Origin: Planctomycetota bacterium
Lineage (GTDB): Bacteria; Planctomycetota; UBA8742; UBA2392
Direction of reading: 5' to 3'
Assembly (NCBI GenBank): GCA_020638635.1
Contig: JACKIE010000002.1
Coordinates: forward strand, 372,001-436,000
Length of the DNA: 64,000 bases
In this document: positions 1-8,319 of the stretch, one piece after another
Layout of the letters: each line of letters begins with the position of its first letter
Position numbering within the stretch: the stretch's first letter is position 1
Made by a program: the position numbers and the translations under genes
Notes under the pieces: model-generated
Seen by the model: only the letters and a program-made list of their open reading frames with translations
The model's database searches: none
Told to the model about the DNA's origin: nothing

Positions 1-110
1 ACATACTCGGAAACAGCCAGCCCCCGCAGGGCAGCCGCCTGCTGAATCGCCCGCTTGTCCTCCACGGACAGGCGCGTCTGCAGCACGGATTCCTTCTTTT
101 CGTCCAGCAT
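1..110 (-). CDS. DUF1778/TacA-type antitoxin, N-terminal part (runs off left edge)
   Basis: An open frame starts at an ATG (108-110, minus strand) and leaves the window still open after about 36 residues. The visible peptide begins MLDEKKESVLQTRL, then a stretch with SVEDKRAIQQAA and LRGLAVSEYV. A leading basic/hydrophobic strand, a helix with an acidic-lysine turn, then LRG-L-VSEYV is the pattern of the ribbon-helix-helix N-terminus of DUF1778 antitoxins. In known TacAT systems these neutralise a GNAT toxin that acetylates aminoacyl-tRNA. The toxin gene would lie just beyond the left edge. The family call rests on a short fragment. Confidence 0.6.
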   Translation of the reverse strand, partial: MLDEKKESVLQTRLSVEDKRAIQQAAALRGLAVSEY

Positions 111-261
111 AGAATCTCCGGCACCGGTGTACTGAAGTCTGCAGAACACGACAACCGGCGTGTATGAAACCCATAAATGGGGGCAGCCCTGTCCGTTCAA
201 CCGCGCATTTCCGCCTCCGCAGAAACTTCGGTGCACAGAAGCGCTTCGGTTCTTGCCCCGC

Positions 262-1536
262 TTACGCGTCCTTCATGGCTACGGCTTGGCCGTAGTAGCG
301 GGGTTCTATCAGGGCTTTTACGTGCACCTGTGAGTCTTCGTACTCGATATTTAGGATCTTGCCGTGCTGTTGCAGGTAGGCCAGCAGCTTGCCGTTGCCG
401 GCTGAGAAAGTCCAATCCACGGCCGTTTCGCGCTCTTCCACCGTTTCCTGCACGCGCTGCGCGAGCGCCTTCAAGCCTTCGCCGGTCTTGGCGCTTACGT
501 CCACGTACTCGGGGTGCAGCATGTGAAGGTGGTTTAACTGCGGCTGGTCCTGCACGCGGTCGATCTTGTTGAACACCATCAAAATGCGGCGGTCCTCGGC
601 GCCCACTTCCTTCAGCACCTGGTTCACGGCCTCGATCATTTCCACGGCCGCGGGGTGGCTGGCGTCCACCACGTGCAGCAGCAGGTCGGCGTGCAGCACT
701 TCTTCAAGCGTGGCGTGGAAGCTGGCCACCAGGCGGTGGGGCAGGTTGCGGATGAAGCCTACGGTGTCGCTGAGCAGCACCTTGTGGTCCGGCAGCTTCC
801 AGACGCAGGTGCGGGTGTCCAGCGTGGCGAACAGCTTGTCTTCGGCGAGCACGTCCTCGCCGGTCAGGGCGTTCATCAGGGTGCTCTTGCCGGCGTTGGT
901 GTAGCCGACGATGGAAACCTGGAACAGCTCGTGGCGGCGCTCGACCTCGATCACGCGGCGCTTGTTGATTTCGTCCAGCTCGCGCTTCAGCTTGCTGATG
1001 CGGTCGCGCAGCAGACGGCGGTCGGTCTCGATCTGCCTTTCACCGGCGCCGCCCACGGCGCCCATGCCGCCTCGCTGGCGCTCAAGGTGCGTCCACAGGT
1101 TCTTCAGGCGCGGCAGCTCGTACTCGGCCTGCGCCAGCTGCACCTGCACCTTGGCCTGGCGCGTGCGAACGTGCTGGCCGAAGATGCACAGGATCAGCTC
1201 CGTGCGGTCCAGCACGTTGGCCTTGGTCTCTTCTTCCAGGGCCTGCTGCTGGTTGGGGCGCAGCTCGTTGTCGAACACCACCATTCGCGCGCCGGTTTCG
1301 GCCACCATGGAGGCAACCTCAACCACCTTGCCCTTGCCGATGTAGGTGCGCGGGTTGATCTGCTGCATGTTCTGGTAGATCTTGCCGACGACCTCCATGC
1401 CGGCCGTCTCGGCCAGGGCCTCGAGCTCATCGAGGGGGTCGTCCCCGAAGGGTTCGTCCTCGGGCAACACGGCACTGACAAGGATGACGGGCAGTTCGGC
1501 GTAGCTGAGCTGGTCGAGGATGGTGCGGTCAGTCAT
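262..1536 (-). CDS. hflX: GTPase HflX
   Basis: This is a 424-residue ribosome-associated GTPase of the Obg-HflX family. HflX proteins split stalled or hibernating 70S ribosomes after stress. The N-terminal HflX domain contains RTYIGKGKV and the later FDNELRPNQQ motif. A glycine-rich linker (QRGGMGAVGGAGERQIE) is followed by a helical arm rich in lysine and arginine. The G domain has the P-loop GYTNAGKST near residue 211, DTVGF near 257 and NKID near 321. Length is typical of the family. It is transcribed away from the GspL-like gene across a 167-bp divergent gap. The start has no strong ribosome-binding site but gives the expected N-terminus. Confidence 0.95.
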   Translation of the reverse strand: MTDRTILDQLSYAELPVILVSAVLPEDEPFGDDPLDELEALAETAGMEVVGKIYQNMQQINPRTYIGKGKVVEVASMVAETGARMVVFDNELRPNQQQALEEETKANVLDRTELILCIFGQHVRTRQAKVQVQLAQAEYELPRLKNLWTHLERQRGGMGAVGGAGERQIETDRRLLRDRISKLKRELDEINKRRVIEVERRHELFQVSIVGYTNAGKSTLMNALTGEDVLAEDKLFATLDTRTCVWKLPDHKVLLSDTVGFIRNLPHRLVASFHATLEEVLHADLLLHVVDASHPAAVEMIEAVNQVLKEVGAEDRRILMVFNKIDRVQDQPQLNHLHMLHPEYVDVSAKTGEGLKALAQRVQETVEERETAVDWTFSAGNGKLLAYLQQHGKILNIEYEDSQVHVKALIEPRYYGQAVAMKDA

Positions 1537-1703
1537 TCCGGGGCGGTCCTTGCGTCGTTCGTCACTGCCAGCATAACGCGGGCCGGTTGCAAGTTACAGG
1601 CGGGAGAGAAGGCCCTTGCTTACTGCCGCCAGCCTCCTTTTTTCCCAACGCATCCCGCTGCCAATGCGTATAACGCACAGGATCCGTTGAAGGATTAACC
1701 ACA

Positions 1704-3563
1704 GTGGCTACAGCCTTTTACATCGAGTACCCGCGCATCACGGCAATCGAGCTGGCCGGTACCGCGCGCAAGCCCAAGCTTAAGCGCGTAGTGGTGGGCG
1801 ACCTTCCTGAGCCGCGCAATGACGACGGCACGCCGATCGCGGACCGCCAGGGCTACTTGAACGAGAAAATCGCCGCCTTCATCAAGGAGCACAAGCTGTC
1901 GGGCGGAAAGGCCTACCTGCTGGCCGGGCCGGACGCCATGCGCTACCGCGAGCTCAAGCTCGCGTTCTCCGACAAGCGCCAGATCGACCGCGTGCTGCAG
2001 TTCCAGGTCGAGGGCGTGATCCCCAACATCCCGATCGACCAGCTTACCATCGGCTACAACATCCTGATGTCCGAGCCCGACGGCGCGCGCCTGCTGGTGC
2101 ACGCCGCCGACAAGGACTACATCCGCCAGCGCATCGTCGCGCTGGAAGAGGCCGGCTGCAGCGTCGAGGCCGTGGACAGCAACCTTTCCGGCACCATGAA
2201 CCTGGGCCTGCTGCACCAGCAACTGGCCAAGGGCACCACGCCCGCCCTGTGGCTCGACTTCGCGGGCACGGCCGCCACGGTTTCGATCGTGCAGGACGGC
2301 GAGGTGCAGACCGCCCGCGTGTTCCTGAGCCCGTACCTGGCCGGCGCTTCGGGCGCGACCTCGACCGCTGCGGAGGCCAAGGAAGCGGCCCGCAAGCTGC
2401 AACAGGAGGCAGAGCAGCGTGCCCGCGAGTTTGAAGGCAGCAGCACGGATTCGGTAAGCCTGCCGAAGTCGGAAAGCGTGAACATCGGCGAAGGCGAAGT
2501 GGCGGACCGCATCCGCCACATGAGCCGCGACGAGCTCGACAAGTTCATCCGCCGCGTGGCCATCGAGGCGCGCCGCACGCTGATGATCAGCAACCACGAC
2601 GCCGCGCCCGAACGCCTGGTGGTGTCGGGCCTCGGCAGTGAGGGCGACAAGCTGACGAAGCTGCTGGCCGCTGAGCTGGCCATGGGCGACGCCATGGCCA
2701 TCGAGCTGATGGACGTGGTGAACCCGAATCGTGAGCAGGACACGCCGGACGTGGGCGAACTTACCTACCTGTGCGGCGTGGCGCTGAAGGGCCTGGGGCG
2801 TGACTACACAGGCATCGACTTCCGGTACGGCGACCTCGCGCCCGGCACATTACTGGACTACGCCAAGACGCCGCTGGCCTTCACGGCCACGCTGGTGCTG
2901 CTGTTCGCGGGCATCATGTTCCTTGTCAACTATGCCCAGGCGCGGGACTATGAACGGAACATCGAGGCTCTCCGAGACCAGGATCTCGGGCCGGAGTACT
3001 TCTTCCAGGGCGCGTTCTTCCACGTTGACAAAGACAAGAAGCCGACGCCGGAAGTGGCCAAAGAGCGAACCTACCCTTCGAATCCTGATTCACCGGGAGA
3101 CGAGATCCGGCTTGCACACAAGCGCCTGAAGGACCACCAGAAACGCCTGCAGGGCCAGGTCGAGGATGTATACGCAAAGCCGCATCCCGCCGACCAGATC
3201 CTGGCGCAGGTAATGAAGACCATCGAGAGCGCGAAACCCAGCTATGACTTCGCGCTGCTCAAGGTGCAAGTGCTGGAAACAGGCGTGAACATCGAGTACA
3301 TGGCCTCTCTGTCCGAGACCCAGGCCGAGCGCGACCGCGTAGCGGCCGGCAAGCTGACCGAGGCTGACCGCATGTTCGACGCCTTCCGCAAACTGGCGGC
3401 GGCTTACCCGCAGTGGTTCGAAGGAGACCCCGAGCAGACGCAGGCGAGCAAGGCGCAGGTCGGGCCGGACGGGCGCCAGGCGGACCAGATGACGTTGAAG
3501 TTGAAGCTGAAGAAGGTTGAGCCGCCGAAGAAGACGACGACCGGCAAGAAGACGGGAGCTTAG
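1704..3563 (+). CDS. GspL/PilM-like inner-membrane assembly protein
   Basis: A 619-residue protein starting at GTG. The first ~380 residues look like the cytoplasmic actin-like fold of PilM/GspL. They include an N-terminal strand (FYIEYPRITAIELAG), a segment on binding partners (SDKRQIDRVLQFQVEGVIP), and a glycine-rich nucleotide-site-like region (LWLDFAGTAATVSIVQDG). A single hydrophobic segment follows at about 392-412, then a ~200-residue extracytoplasmic part with a coiled region. This cytoplasm-TM-periplasm layout is that of GspL, or of a PilM-PilN fusion. The next gene, 2 bp downstream, is a GspM/PilO-like partner. No other secretion or pilus genes are in the window. Family assignment comes from architecture rather than a signature motif. 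Confidence 0.6.
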   Translation: MATAFYIEYPRITAIELAGTARKPKLKRVVVGDLPEPRNDDGTPIADRQGYLNEKIAAFIKEHKLSGGKAYLLAGPDAMRYRELKLAFSDKRQIDRVLQFQVEGVIPNIPIDQLTIGYNILMSEPDGARLLVHAADKDYIRQRIVALEEAGCSVEAVDSNLSGTMNLGLLHQQLAKGTTPALWLDFAGTAATVSIVQDGEVQTARVFLSPYLAGASGATSTAAEAKEAARKLQQEAEQRAREFEGSSTDSVSLPKSESVNIGEGEVADRIRHMSRDELDKFIRRVAIEARRTLMISNHDAAPERLVVSGLGSEGDKLTKLLAAELAMGDAMAIELMDVVNPNREQDTPDVGELTYLCGVALKGLGRDYTGIDFRYGDLAPGTLLDYAKTPLAFTATLVLLFAGIMFLVNYAQARDYERNIEALRDQDLGPEYFFQGAFFHVDKDKKPTPEVAKERTYPSNPDSPGDEIRLAHKRLKDHQKRLQGQVEDVYAKPHPADQILAQVMKTIESAKPSYDFALLKVQVLETGVNIEYMASLSETQAERDRVAAGKLTEADRMFDAFRKLAAAYPQWFEGDPEQTQASKAQVGPDGRQADQMTLKLKLKKVEPPKKTTTGKKTGA

Positions 3564-3565
3564 CC

Positions 3566-4168
3566 ATGGGCGAAAAAGAAGGCTCCAAGGTGATGACCAT
3601 CTACATCGTGGCGTGCTTCCTGCTCGCGATGGTGGCTCTGGTGGGCTATAAATTCGCGAACCAGGAGCGCGAGGAACTCTCCAACGAGTACGTGGACCTG
3701 GCCGGCAAGTACGCGGACATGAGCGCCGCGTACGCGCCCAACATCAACGACTACTACCGCAAGGTGAAGAACGGCGAAATCGAGGAAGTGGACAAGGAAG
3801 TACGCGACAATACCCACGTGAAGCTGCGTGAAATCGCGAACAAGCTGGGGATCAAGGAAGGCACCGGCGCCGACAACCACCTCGACATGGGCTTCCCCAA
3901 GAAGAAGCTCGTGAACAAGATGTACACCGAGTACACGCTGGAAGTGAAGCTGAACCAGGTTACGCAGACGGAATGGGCCGTGTTCCTGTCGCAGGCGCAG
4001 GATGCCACCAAGAAGTATGCCCATGTGGCATCTATCAAGGCCGATCGAGTCGAGCGTCGCTACGGCCGCCTGGACATCGCGCAATCGGGCAAGACCGACC
4101 GCGCCCTCTGGAATGTCGTGCTCACTTTCGTGTGGTTCGGGCCCAAGGAAGAAAGCGCGAAGTCGTGA
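3566..4168 (+). CDS. GspM/PilO-like membrane protein
   Basis: A 200-residue bitopic protein with a short cytoplasmic N-terminus, one membrane segment at about residues 10-30 (IYIVACFLLAMVALVGYK), a coiled-coil-prone stretch, and an alpha/beta C-terminal domain ending in a basic-acidic tail. Size, topology and position immediately after the GspL-like gene fit GspM or PilO, which pair with GspL or PilN in the inner-membrane platform of type II secretion systems and type IV pili. Sequence alone gives no diagnostic motif. It is probably cotranscribed with the preceding gene, since only 2 bp separate them. Confidence 0.5.
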   Translation: MGEKEGSKVMTIYIVACFLLAMVALVGYKFANQEREELSNEYVDLAGKYADMSAAYAPNINDYYRKVKNGEIEEVDKEVRDNTHVKLREIANKLGIKEGTGADNHLDMGFPKKKLVNKMYTEYTLEVKLNQVTQTEWAVFLSQAQDATKKYAHVASIKADRVERRYGRLDIAQSGKTDRALWNVVLTFVWFGPKEESAKS

Positions 4169-4252
4169 AGGGGTCTGGCTCTGTTTTCGCCTTTTGAAAG
4201 CAGGGTCTGACCACGGCGCTACTTTAACCCCGGCGCTTATCCGGCCCCCGGC

Positions 4253-5641
4253 CTACTTGCTCAGGTCACGCACCCGTACCTTCTGGCCGTCCCGCAGCAG
4301 GGACTGGCCCCGCACCACAATCAGGTCGCCTTCTTTGACCTGCTGGGTCTTATCGGCGTCGGCGGGTGCATCGCGAAGCTCGAACGAGTTCTCACTGTCA
4401 ACGCCCCTGCGTCTCGAAACGTCGATGCGCCGGGCGGTACCGGTCTCTCCATCCTTCGCCAGGTCGATCAGCCAGATCTGTTCCGCGTCGCTGACGATTG
4501 CTGCACTGGGGATCAACAACACATTTCGCTCCACGCTGGTCGAAATGCGGGCATCCACCCAGCTGCCCGGGCGAATGTCCATTCGCTCACCGGTGCTCAC
4601 TCGCTGTGCCGTGCCCAGTACGGCCTTGCGGGCATCCGGGTCCAGCTGGTTGAAGAGAGGTAGGATGTCGGCCGCCGTCTGTCCGGGGTTCTCCGCGTTC
4701 GAAACGTTTTCCGGACGAATGATTCGCACCGTCACCACGATCATCCCCCGCGCTTCGTCAACGGTGGGGGAAATGCGGTCCACATAGCCCAGAAACCGCG
4801 CCGTGGGGAACGCGGTCAGAGACAGCAGCACCGCCTGTGCGGTTGAAAAGTCGGTTTTTTCGTGCAGTGCGAACAGGCCGATGCCCTTTATCCGGTCCGG
4901 TTCGCGCAGATCCTTCAAACTGGCCTCTGCCACGTCGAGGCGCACCTCGAGTTCCGCCAGGTCGGCGATACGGAAGACCAGCGCGTTGGCGCCCACCAGT
5001 TCATTGGCCCTGATGTTGCGTTCCGTGATCACGCCGGAAATGGGCGCTTTGATTATCGTGTACGCAAGCTGCAACTGGTTCACCGCCAGATCGCCCTGCG
5101 CTTTTTGAAGCGCGAGGCTCGAAGATTCCACCAGGTTGCTGGCCTTGTCGTACTCCAGTTTGGCGGCGTCGTAGGCGTCCTTGCTGTAGAGACGCGAGGC
5201 TTCCGGCTTGGCGGGGTCGAAGTATTTCTCGATACGCTCGAAATCGCTGCGCTTCTTCTCGAGGTCCAGCTTGTTCTTGCGATGCCCCAACTCGGCTTCC
5301 TGCGCGGCGATCATCGAGGCTGCAACCTGCAACTCGGCTTTGCCACGATCCAGTCGCGCAAGTACGTCACCCCGCTGCACCCGATCGCCGACCTCCACCA
5401 GCACCTCGTTCGCCACTTCGCTCAACTGTGCGTAGACGTCGGCCTGGGTGTGGGCCTCGATGCGGCCGGTGCTTCGTTCAAAACGGGAAATGTTGTCACG
5501 CCGCGCATGCACGACCTCAACCAGTGGGTCCTTGCGCTCGACCTCTTCGCCGTTGCCGCCCCATTTGCCTTTGTCGCTGGAGTCGCCGCCGCAGGCTGAC
5601 AGCACCAGACATAGACCGAAGATGAGACCGTACGTCTTCAT
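4253..5641 (-). CDS. RND efflux periplasmic adaptor lipoprotein (HlyD/MFP family)
   Basis: About 462 residues. The ATG at 5639-5641 is preferred over one 39 bp upstream: it has GGAG at proper spacing and begins a lipoprotein signal (MKTYGLIFGLCLVLSAC, lipobox LSAC). Next come an HlyD barrel strand (EVANEVLVEVGDRVQRGDVLARLD), a long alpha-hairpin rich in Ala, Lys and Glu, the second lipoyl half (YTIIKAPISGVITERNI), a beta-barrel and a membrane-proximal domain. Adaptors of this family bridge an inner-membrane pump and an outer-membrane channel. No RND pump or TolC-like gene is nearby, so its partner is unknown. It follows pcp by 16 bp. Confidence 0.85.
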   Translation of the reverse strand: MKTYGLIFGLCLVLSACGGDSSDKGKWGGNGEEVERKDPLVEVVHARRDNISRFERSTGRIEAHTQADVYAQLSEVANEVLVEVGDRVQRGDVLARLDRGKAELQVAASMIAAQEAELGHRKNKLDLEKKRSDFERIEKYFDPAKPEASRLYSKDAYDAAKLEYDKASNLVESSSLALQKAQGDLAVNQLQLAYTIIKAPISGVITERNIRANELVGANALVFRIADLAELEVRLDVAEASLKDLREPDRIKGIGLFALHEKTDFSTAQAVLLSLTAFPTARFLGYVDRISPTVDEARGMIVVTVRIIRPENVSNAENPGQTAADILPLFNQLDPDARKAVLGTAQRVSTGERMDIRPGSWVDARISTSVERNVLLIPSAAIVSDAEQIWLIDLAKDGETGTARRIDVSRRRGVDSENSFELRDAPADADKTQQVKEGDLIVVRGQSLLRDGQKVRVRDLSK

Positions 5642-5657
5642 AGAACTCCGTGGCGCT

Positions 5658-6305
5658 TCATTCGTGGCGTGCCACCACATTCACCATGATTGCGATTGCG
5701 CGCGCAAGCTCCGCGATACTCAGTGCGCCGCCCATGCTATCTACGGGCGGTACATGCACGAACCCGTAAGGAATGCCGGCCCCGAACGAGTGGCTGGCCC
5801 GGAAAAACAAGTGGTTGCACAGGTAGCCGCCGGCGTCTTCGGACAACTCGGCATCAAAGCCCGCCTCATTCAACGCCTGCCGCATGGCCCGCGCCGGGAA
5901 ACTCGCGGGCAGGGTGGGGGGCGCGTCGGGCACGATCGGCTCGCGGCCGCGTTCACGGCCGGTGTTGTCGGGCTTGCCGGCGCCGTCGCGGTTGCGGGCG
6001 ACAGTCTCGATGCAGATTGCGCGCAGGGGAGCCGAGCCCTCAAGTCCGTTGGCACGCCGGAAGCTTTCGCTGTCGCGCGGTGAGCCATACACGCCGAAGC
6101 TGATCGCCGCGTCGGGCTCGTATTCGATGGCCGCTTTCTCGAACACGTTCCAGGCGTGCTCGTAGGCGACCGGGATGCGCGCCAGCCGCACGCCGGCCTC
6201 GAACAGCCCCTCGTCGCGGGCGTACACCAGGGCGTCCCAGGACGGGTTGCTGGCGAAGTCGCCGAAGGGCTCGAAGCCGCTCAGCAGCACGCGGCGCAGG
6301 CTCAT
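5658..6305 (-). CDS. pcp: Pyroglutamyl-peptidase I
   Basis: A 215-residue cysteine peptidase of family C15, which removes N-terminal pyroglutamate from peptides in the cytoplasm. Visible landmarks are the N-terminal LLSGFEPFGDFASNPSW segment, the nucleophile Cys in DAGGYLCN (about residue 163) and the catalytic His in GFVHVP (about 182). The length is right for the family. A region around residues 105-125 rich in Arg, Gly and Pro is longer than usual. It lies between a lipoprotein gene (4-bp overlap upstream) and the RND adaptor downstream and is probably cotranscribed with both. Confidence 0.9.
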   Translation of the reverse strand: MSLRRVLLSGFEPFGDFASNPSWDALVYARDEGLFEAGVRLARIPVAYEHAWNVFEKAAIEYEPDAAISFGVYGSPRDSESFRRANGLEGSAPLRAICIETVARNRDGAGKPDNTGRERGREPIVPDAPPTLPASFPARAMRQALNEAGFDAELSEDAGGYLCNHLFFRASHSFGAGIPYGFVHVPPVDSMGGALSIAELARAIAIMVNVVARHE

Positions 6306-6703
6306 GACGACGGCCCTTCCAGCTTGAAGCCGATGATCAGCCAGGCGCCGTTTTCCTTGCGGAACTTGAAGTGCGCCAACCAGCCGTCGTGGCCCCGGAA
6401 ACGGGTGGGGGGCAGCCGCAGCTCGATGATCTCGTTGGCGTCGTTGCGCGTGGCCTGGGCGCCTTCCTGGTGGACCAGGCCCTGGAAGTCGTTCAGCACC
6501 GGGTCGTAAGCGGGATTGTTGCCGATGCTTTGCAGGGCGTCTTTGCTGACGGCGTCAGCGTCGCACAACTCAAAGGCGCCATTGAAGTCACCGCGGCTCA
6601 GGCGCTCCATGAACAGGTCCGCCTGGCTTTGAACGTTCTTTACTTCCGCGCTGCCGCACGCGGCGAACAGCAATACCAAAGGTAGCAACCTGAGAACTCG
6701 CAT
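6302..6703 (-). CDS. Small lipoprotein of unknown function
   Basis: A 133-residue protein. The ATG at 6701-6703 starts a lipoprotein signal peptide with lipobox LFAAC. The mature part has a helix-rich N-terminal half (ADLFMERLSRGDFNGAFELC) and a C-terminal beta-rich segment ending in ENGAWLIIGFKLEG. This resembles the NTF2-like/DUF4878 type of small exported proteins in which a helix carrying a -GDF..A- turn precedes a curved sheet. That fold call is tentative. The stop overlaps the start of pcp by 4 bp. Confidence 0.65.
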   Translation of the reverse strand: MRVLRLLPLVLLFAACGSAEVKNVQSQADLFMERLSRGDFNGAFELCDADAVSKDALQSIGNNPAYDPVLNDFQGLVHQEGAQATRNDANEIIELRLPPTRFRGHDGWLAHFKFRKENGAWLIIGFKLEGPSS

Positions 6704-6745
6704 AGGCCTTTCCCGCGCCCCACCCCATGAGTTATAGCGGTCCCC

Positions 6746-7519
6746 ATGGCCGAGGAAACCCCGGGAAAGCTTCACGGATTGCGCATCGCGATCACGCGCG
6801 AGCAGCCCGGCGAGTTGGCGACATGGCTTTCCGCCCAGGGCGCCACGGTGGTGCATGCGCCGCTGATTCGCGTCGTCGCCGCGCCCGGCGAGGAACTGCT
6901 GCACATGCTCGCATCCCATTCCTATGACTGGGTGGTGTTCACCAGCGGCAACGCGCTGCGCTTTGTGGTGGTTGAGTCCGGCGTCGGCCCTTCGCTGGCG
7001 CCGGGAGGAAGACCGGGCAAGACTCCATCCGTGGCCTGTGTCGGGGAATCCACCGCCGAAGAGGCGCGGGGGCTGGGCTTGCGGGTTGACCTGGTCCCGA
7101 AGCGCCAGCACATCAAGGGCCTGCTTGAGGCTTTCGCCGCCCTGCCCGACCGCGGCCGGGTGCTGTACCCGCGCAGCGAAATCGCACCGTCCACTTTGAA
7201 GGAAGGGCTTCAGGCGCTGGGTTTCGTTGTCGATGACCCGGTTGTGTATCGCACCTACCCCGACAAACACGGCATGCAGGCGTTTGCCGCGCAGCTCAAG
7301 CGCGGGCTGGACGCGGTGGTCTTCGCGTCACCAAGCGCGGTGCGGTACGCGGTGGAAGCGGTGGGTGATGAACTGAACCGACTACGTCTCTACAGCATCG
7401 GGCCCAGCACCAGCGAAGCCCTGCGCCAGGCCGGCCTGACGGTTGCAGCCGAGGCGTCCGAGCACAGCACGGCGGGGCTGGCACAGGCGATCCTGGCGAA
7501 GGAAAGCAGCCTTGGCTGA
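6746..7519 (+). CDS. hemD: Uroporphyrinogen-III synthase
   Basis: A 257-residue HemD. It cyclises hydroxymethylbilane to uroporphyrinogen III with inversion of ring D, the branch point to haem, sirohaem and cobalamin. The two-lobed fold is recognisable from LRIAITREQPGELATWLSAQG at the start, YDWVVFTSGNALRF near 62, the second-lobe start GRVLYPRSEIAPSTL and the closing FASPSAVRYAVE and SIGPSTSEALRQAGL. HemD is poorly conserved, so motif order is the main support. Its 3' end overlaps the next gene by 8 bp, which suggests translational coupling. Confidence 0.9.
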   Translation: MAEETPGKLHGLRIAITREQPGELATWLSAQGATVVHAPLIRVVAAPGEELLHMLASHSYDWVVFTSGNALRFVVVESGVGPSLAPGGRPGKTPSVACVGESTAEEARGLGLRVDLVPKRQHIKGLLEAFAALPDRGRVLYPRSEIAPSTLKEGLQALGFVVDDPVVYRTYPDKHGMQAFAAQLKRGLDAVVFASPSAVRYAVEAVGDELNRLRLYSIGPSTSEALRQAGLTVAAEASEHSTAGLAQAILAKESSLG

Positions 7520-8276
7520 AGAGCACCCAACAACGGCGCTGACGCAACCTTCGCGCGCCCCCAAGGGCGGCCTGCTGGGCGCGTTGTTCTGGCCCCTGCG
7601 CGTGCTGAAGCGGCTGTACGCCTGGGTGGTGGGCTGGGCCGACACGCGCTTCGGCACGCCCGCGCTGGTGGTGCTGAGCTTTGCCGAGGCCAGCTTCTTT
7701 CCCATTCCGCCGGACCCGCTGCTGATCGCCCTGTGCCTGGGTAAGCGCAAGCGCGCTCTAGGTTACGGCCTGCTGTGCACGGTCGCGTCCGTGCTGGGCG
7801 GCATCGCTGGCTGGTACATCGGGCAGGCGTTGTTCGGCTGGGTGGTGGACGTGATCGGCGCACTGGGCGCCGGTCCCAGCTGGTTCGGCACGGTGGAGTC
7901 CGCGCGGGGTTTCAGCGCCGAAGAGCTTGCCGCCTTGCCGCGCGCGGGCGAAGTGGTGTTCTATCCGGACGGCTACTTCTACCTGGTACAGCGGAAGTTC
8001 GACGAAAACGCGCTGCTGGCCTACTTCAGCGCAGCCTTGAGCCCCATCCCGTACAAGGTCTTCACCATCGCGGGCGGCGTGTTCAGCGTAAGCCTGCCCA
8101 TGCTGATTGCCGGCAGCATCGCCGGGCGCGGCCTGCGGTTCATGGGCTTGAGCGTGCTGATCTACATCTTTGGCGACAAAGTGAAGCCGATCATCGAGAA
8201 GTACTTCGAGTGGATCACCATCGGCATCGTGGTGCTGATCGTGCTGTTCTTCGTGGTGCTGCGGCTGGTGGCGTAG
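7512..8276 (+). CDS. VTT-domain (YqaA/DedA-like) membrane protein
   Basis: A 254-residue integral membrane protein. The TTG at 7512 overlaps the hemD stop and has a GGAAAG-type ribosome-binding site. The core carries the VTT/DedA signature region: RFGTPALVVLSFAEASFFPIP, a basic turn (LGKRKRALGYG), a glycine-rich reentrant segment (VLGGIAGWYIGQALF), then PIPYKVFTIAGGVF and a final TM helix (IGIVVLIVLFFVVLRLV). Members of this superfamily flip or move lipids such as undecaprenyl phosphate or phosphatidylethanolamine. The substrate here cannot be told. Between the conserved halves it has a loop of about 40 residues. Confidence 0.85.
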   Translation: MAEEHPTTALTQPSRAPKGGLLGALFWPLRVLKRLYAWVVGWADTRFGTPALVVLSFAEASFFPIPPDPLLIALCLGKRKRALGYGLLCTVASVLGGIAGWYIGQALFGWVVDVIGALGAGPSWFGTVESARGFSAEELAALPRAGEVVFYPDGYFYLVQRKFDENALLAYFSAALSPIPYKVFTIAGGVFSVSLPMLIAGSIAGRGLRFMGLSVLIYIFGDKVKPIIEKYFEWITIGIVVLIVLFFVVLRLVA

Positions 8277-8285
8277 TCGGCAAAG

Positions 8286-8317
8286 CCAAAGCCCGGGGTG
8301 CAAACCCCGGGCTTTGG
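8286..8317. terminator. Bidirectional hairpin terminator
   Basis: A perfect 14-bp stem (8286-8299 with 8304-8317) and a GCAA loop lie between convergent genes. There is no long U-run, but AAA/TTT at the stem base on both strands suits both directions. Confidence 0.7.
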
Positions 8318-8319
8318 TA

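Noticed and set aside
655..1698. Long plus-strand open frame opposite hflX (347 codons)
   Set aside because: It is antisense to an unmistakable HflX; the translation is His/Gln/Leu-rich, a typical mirror of GC-rich coding sequence.
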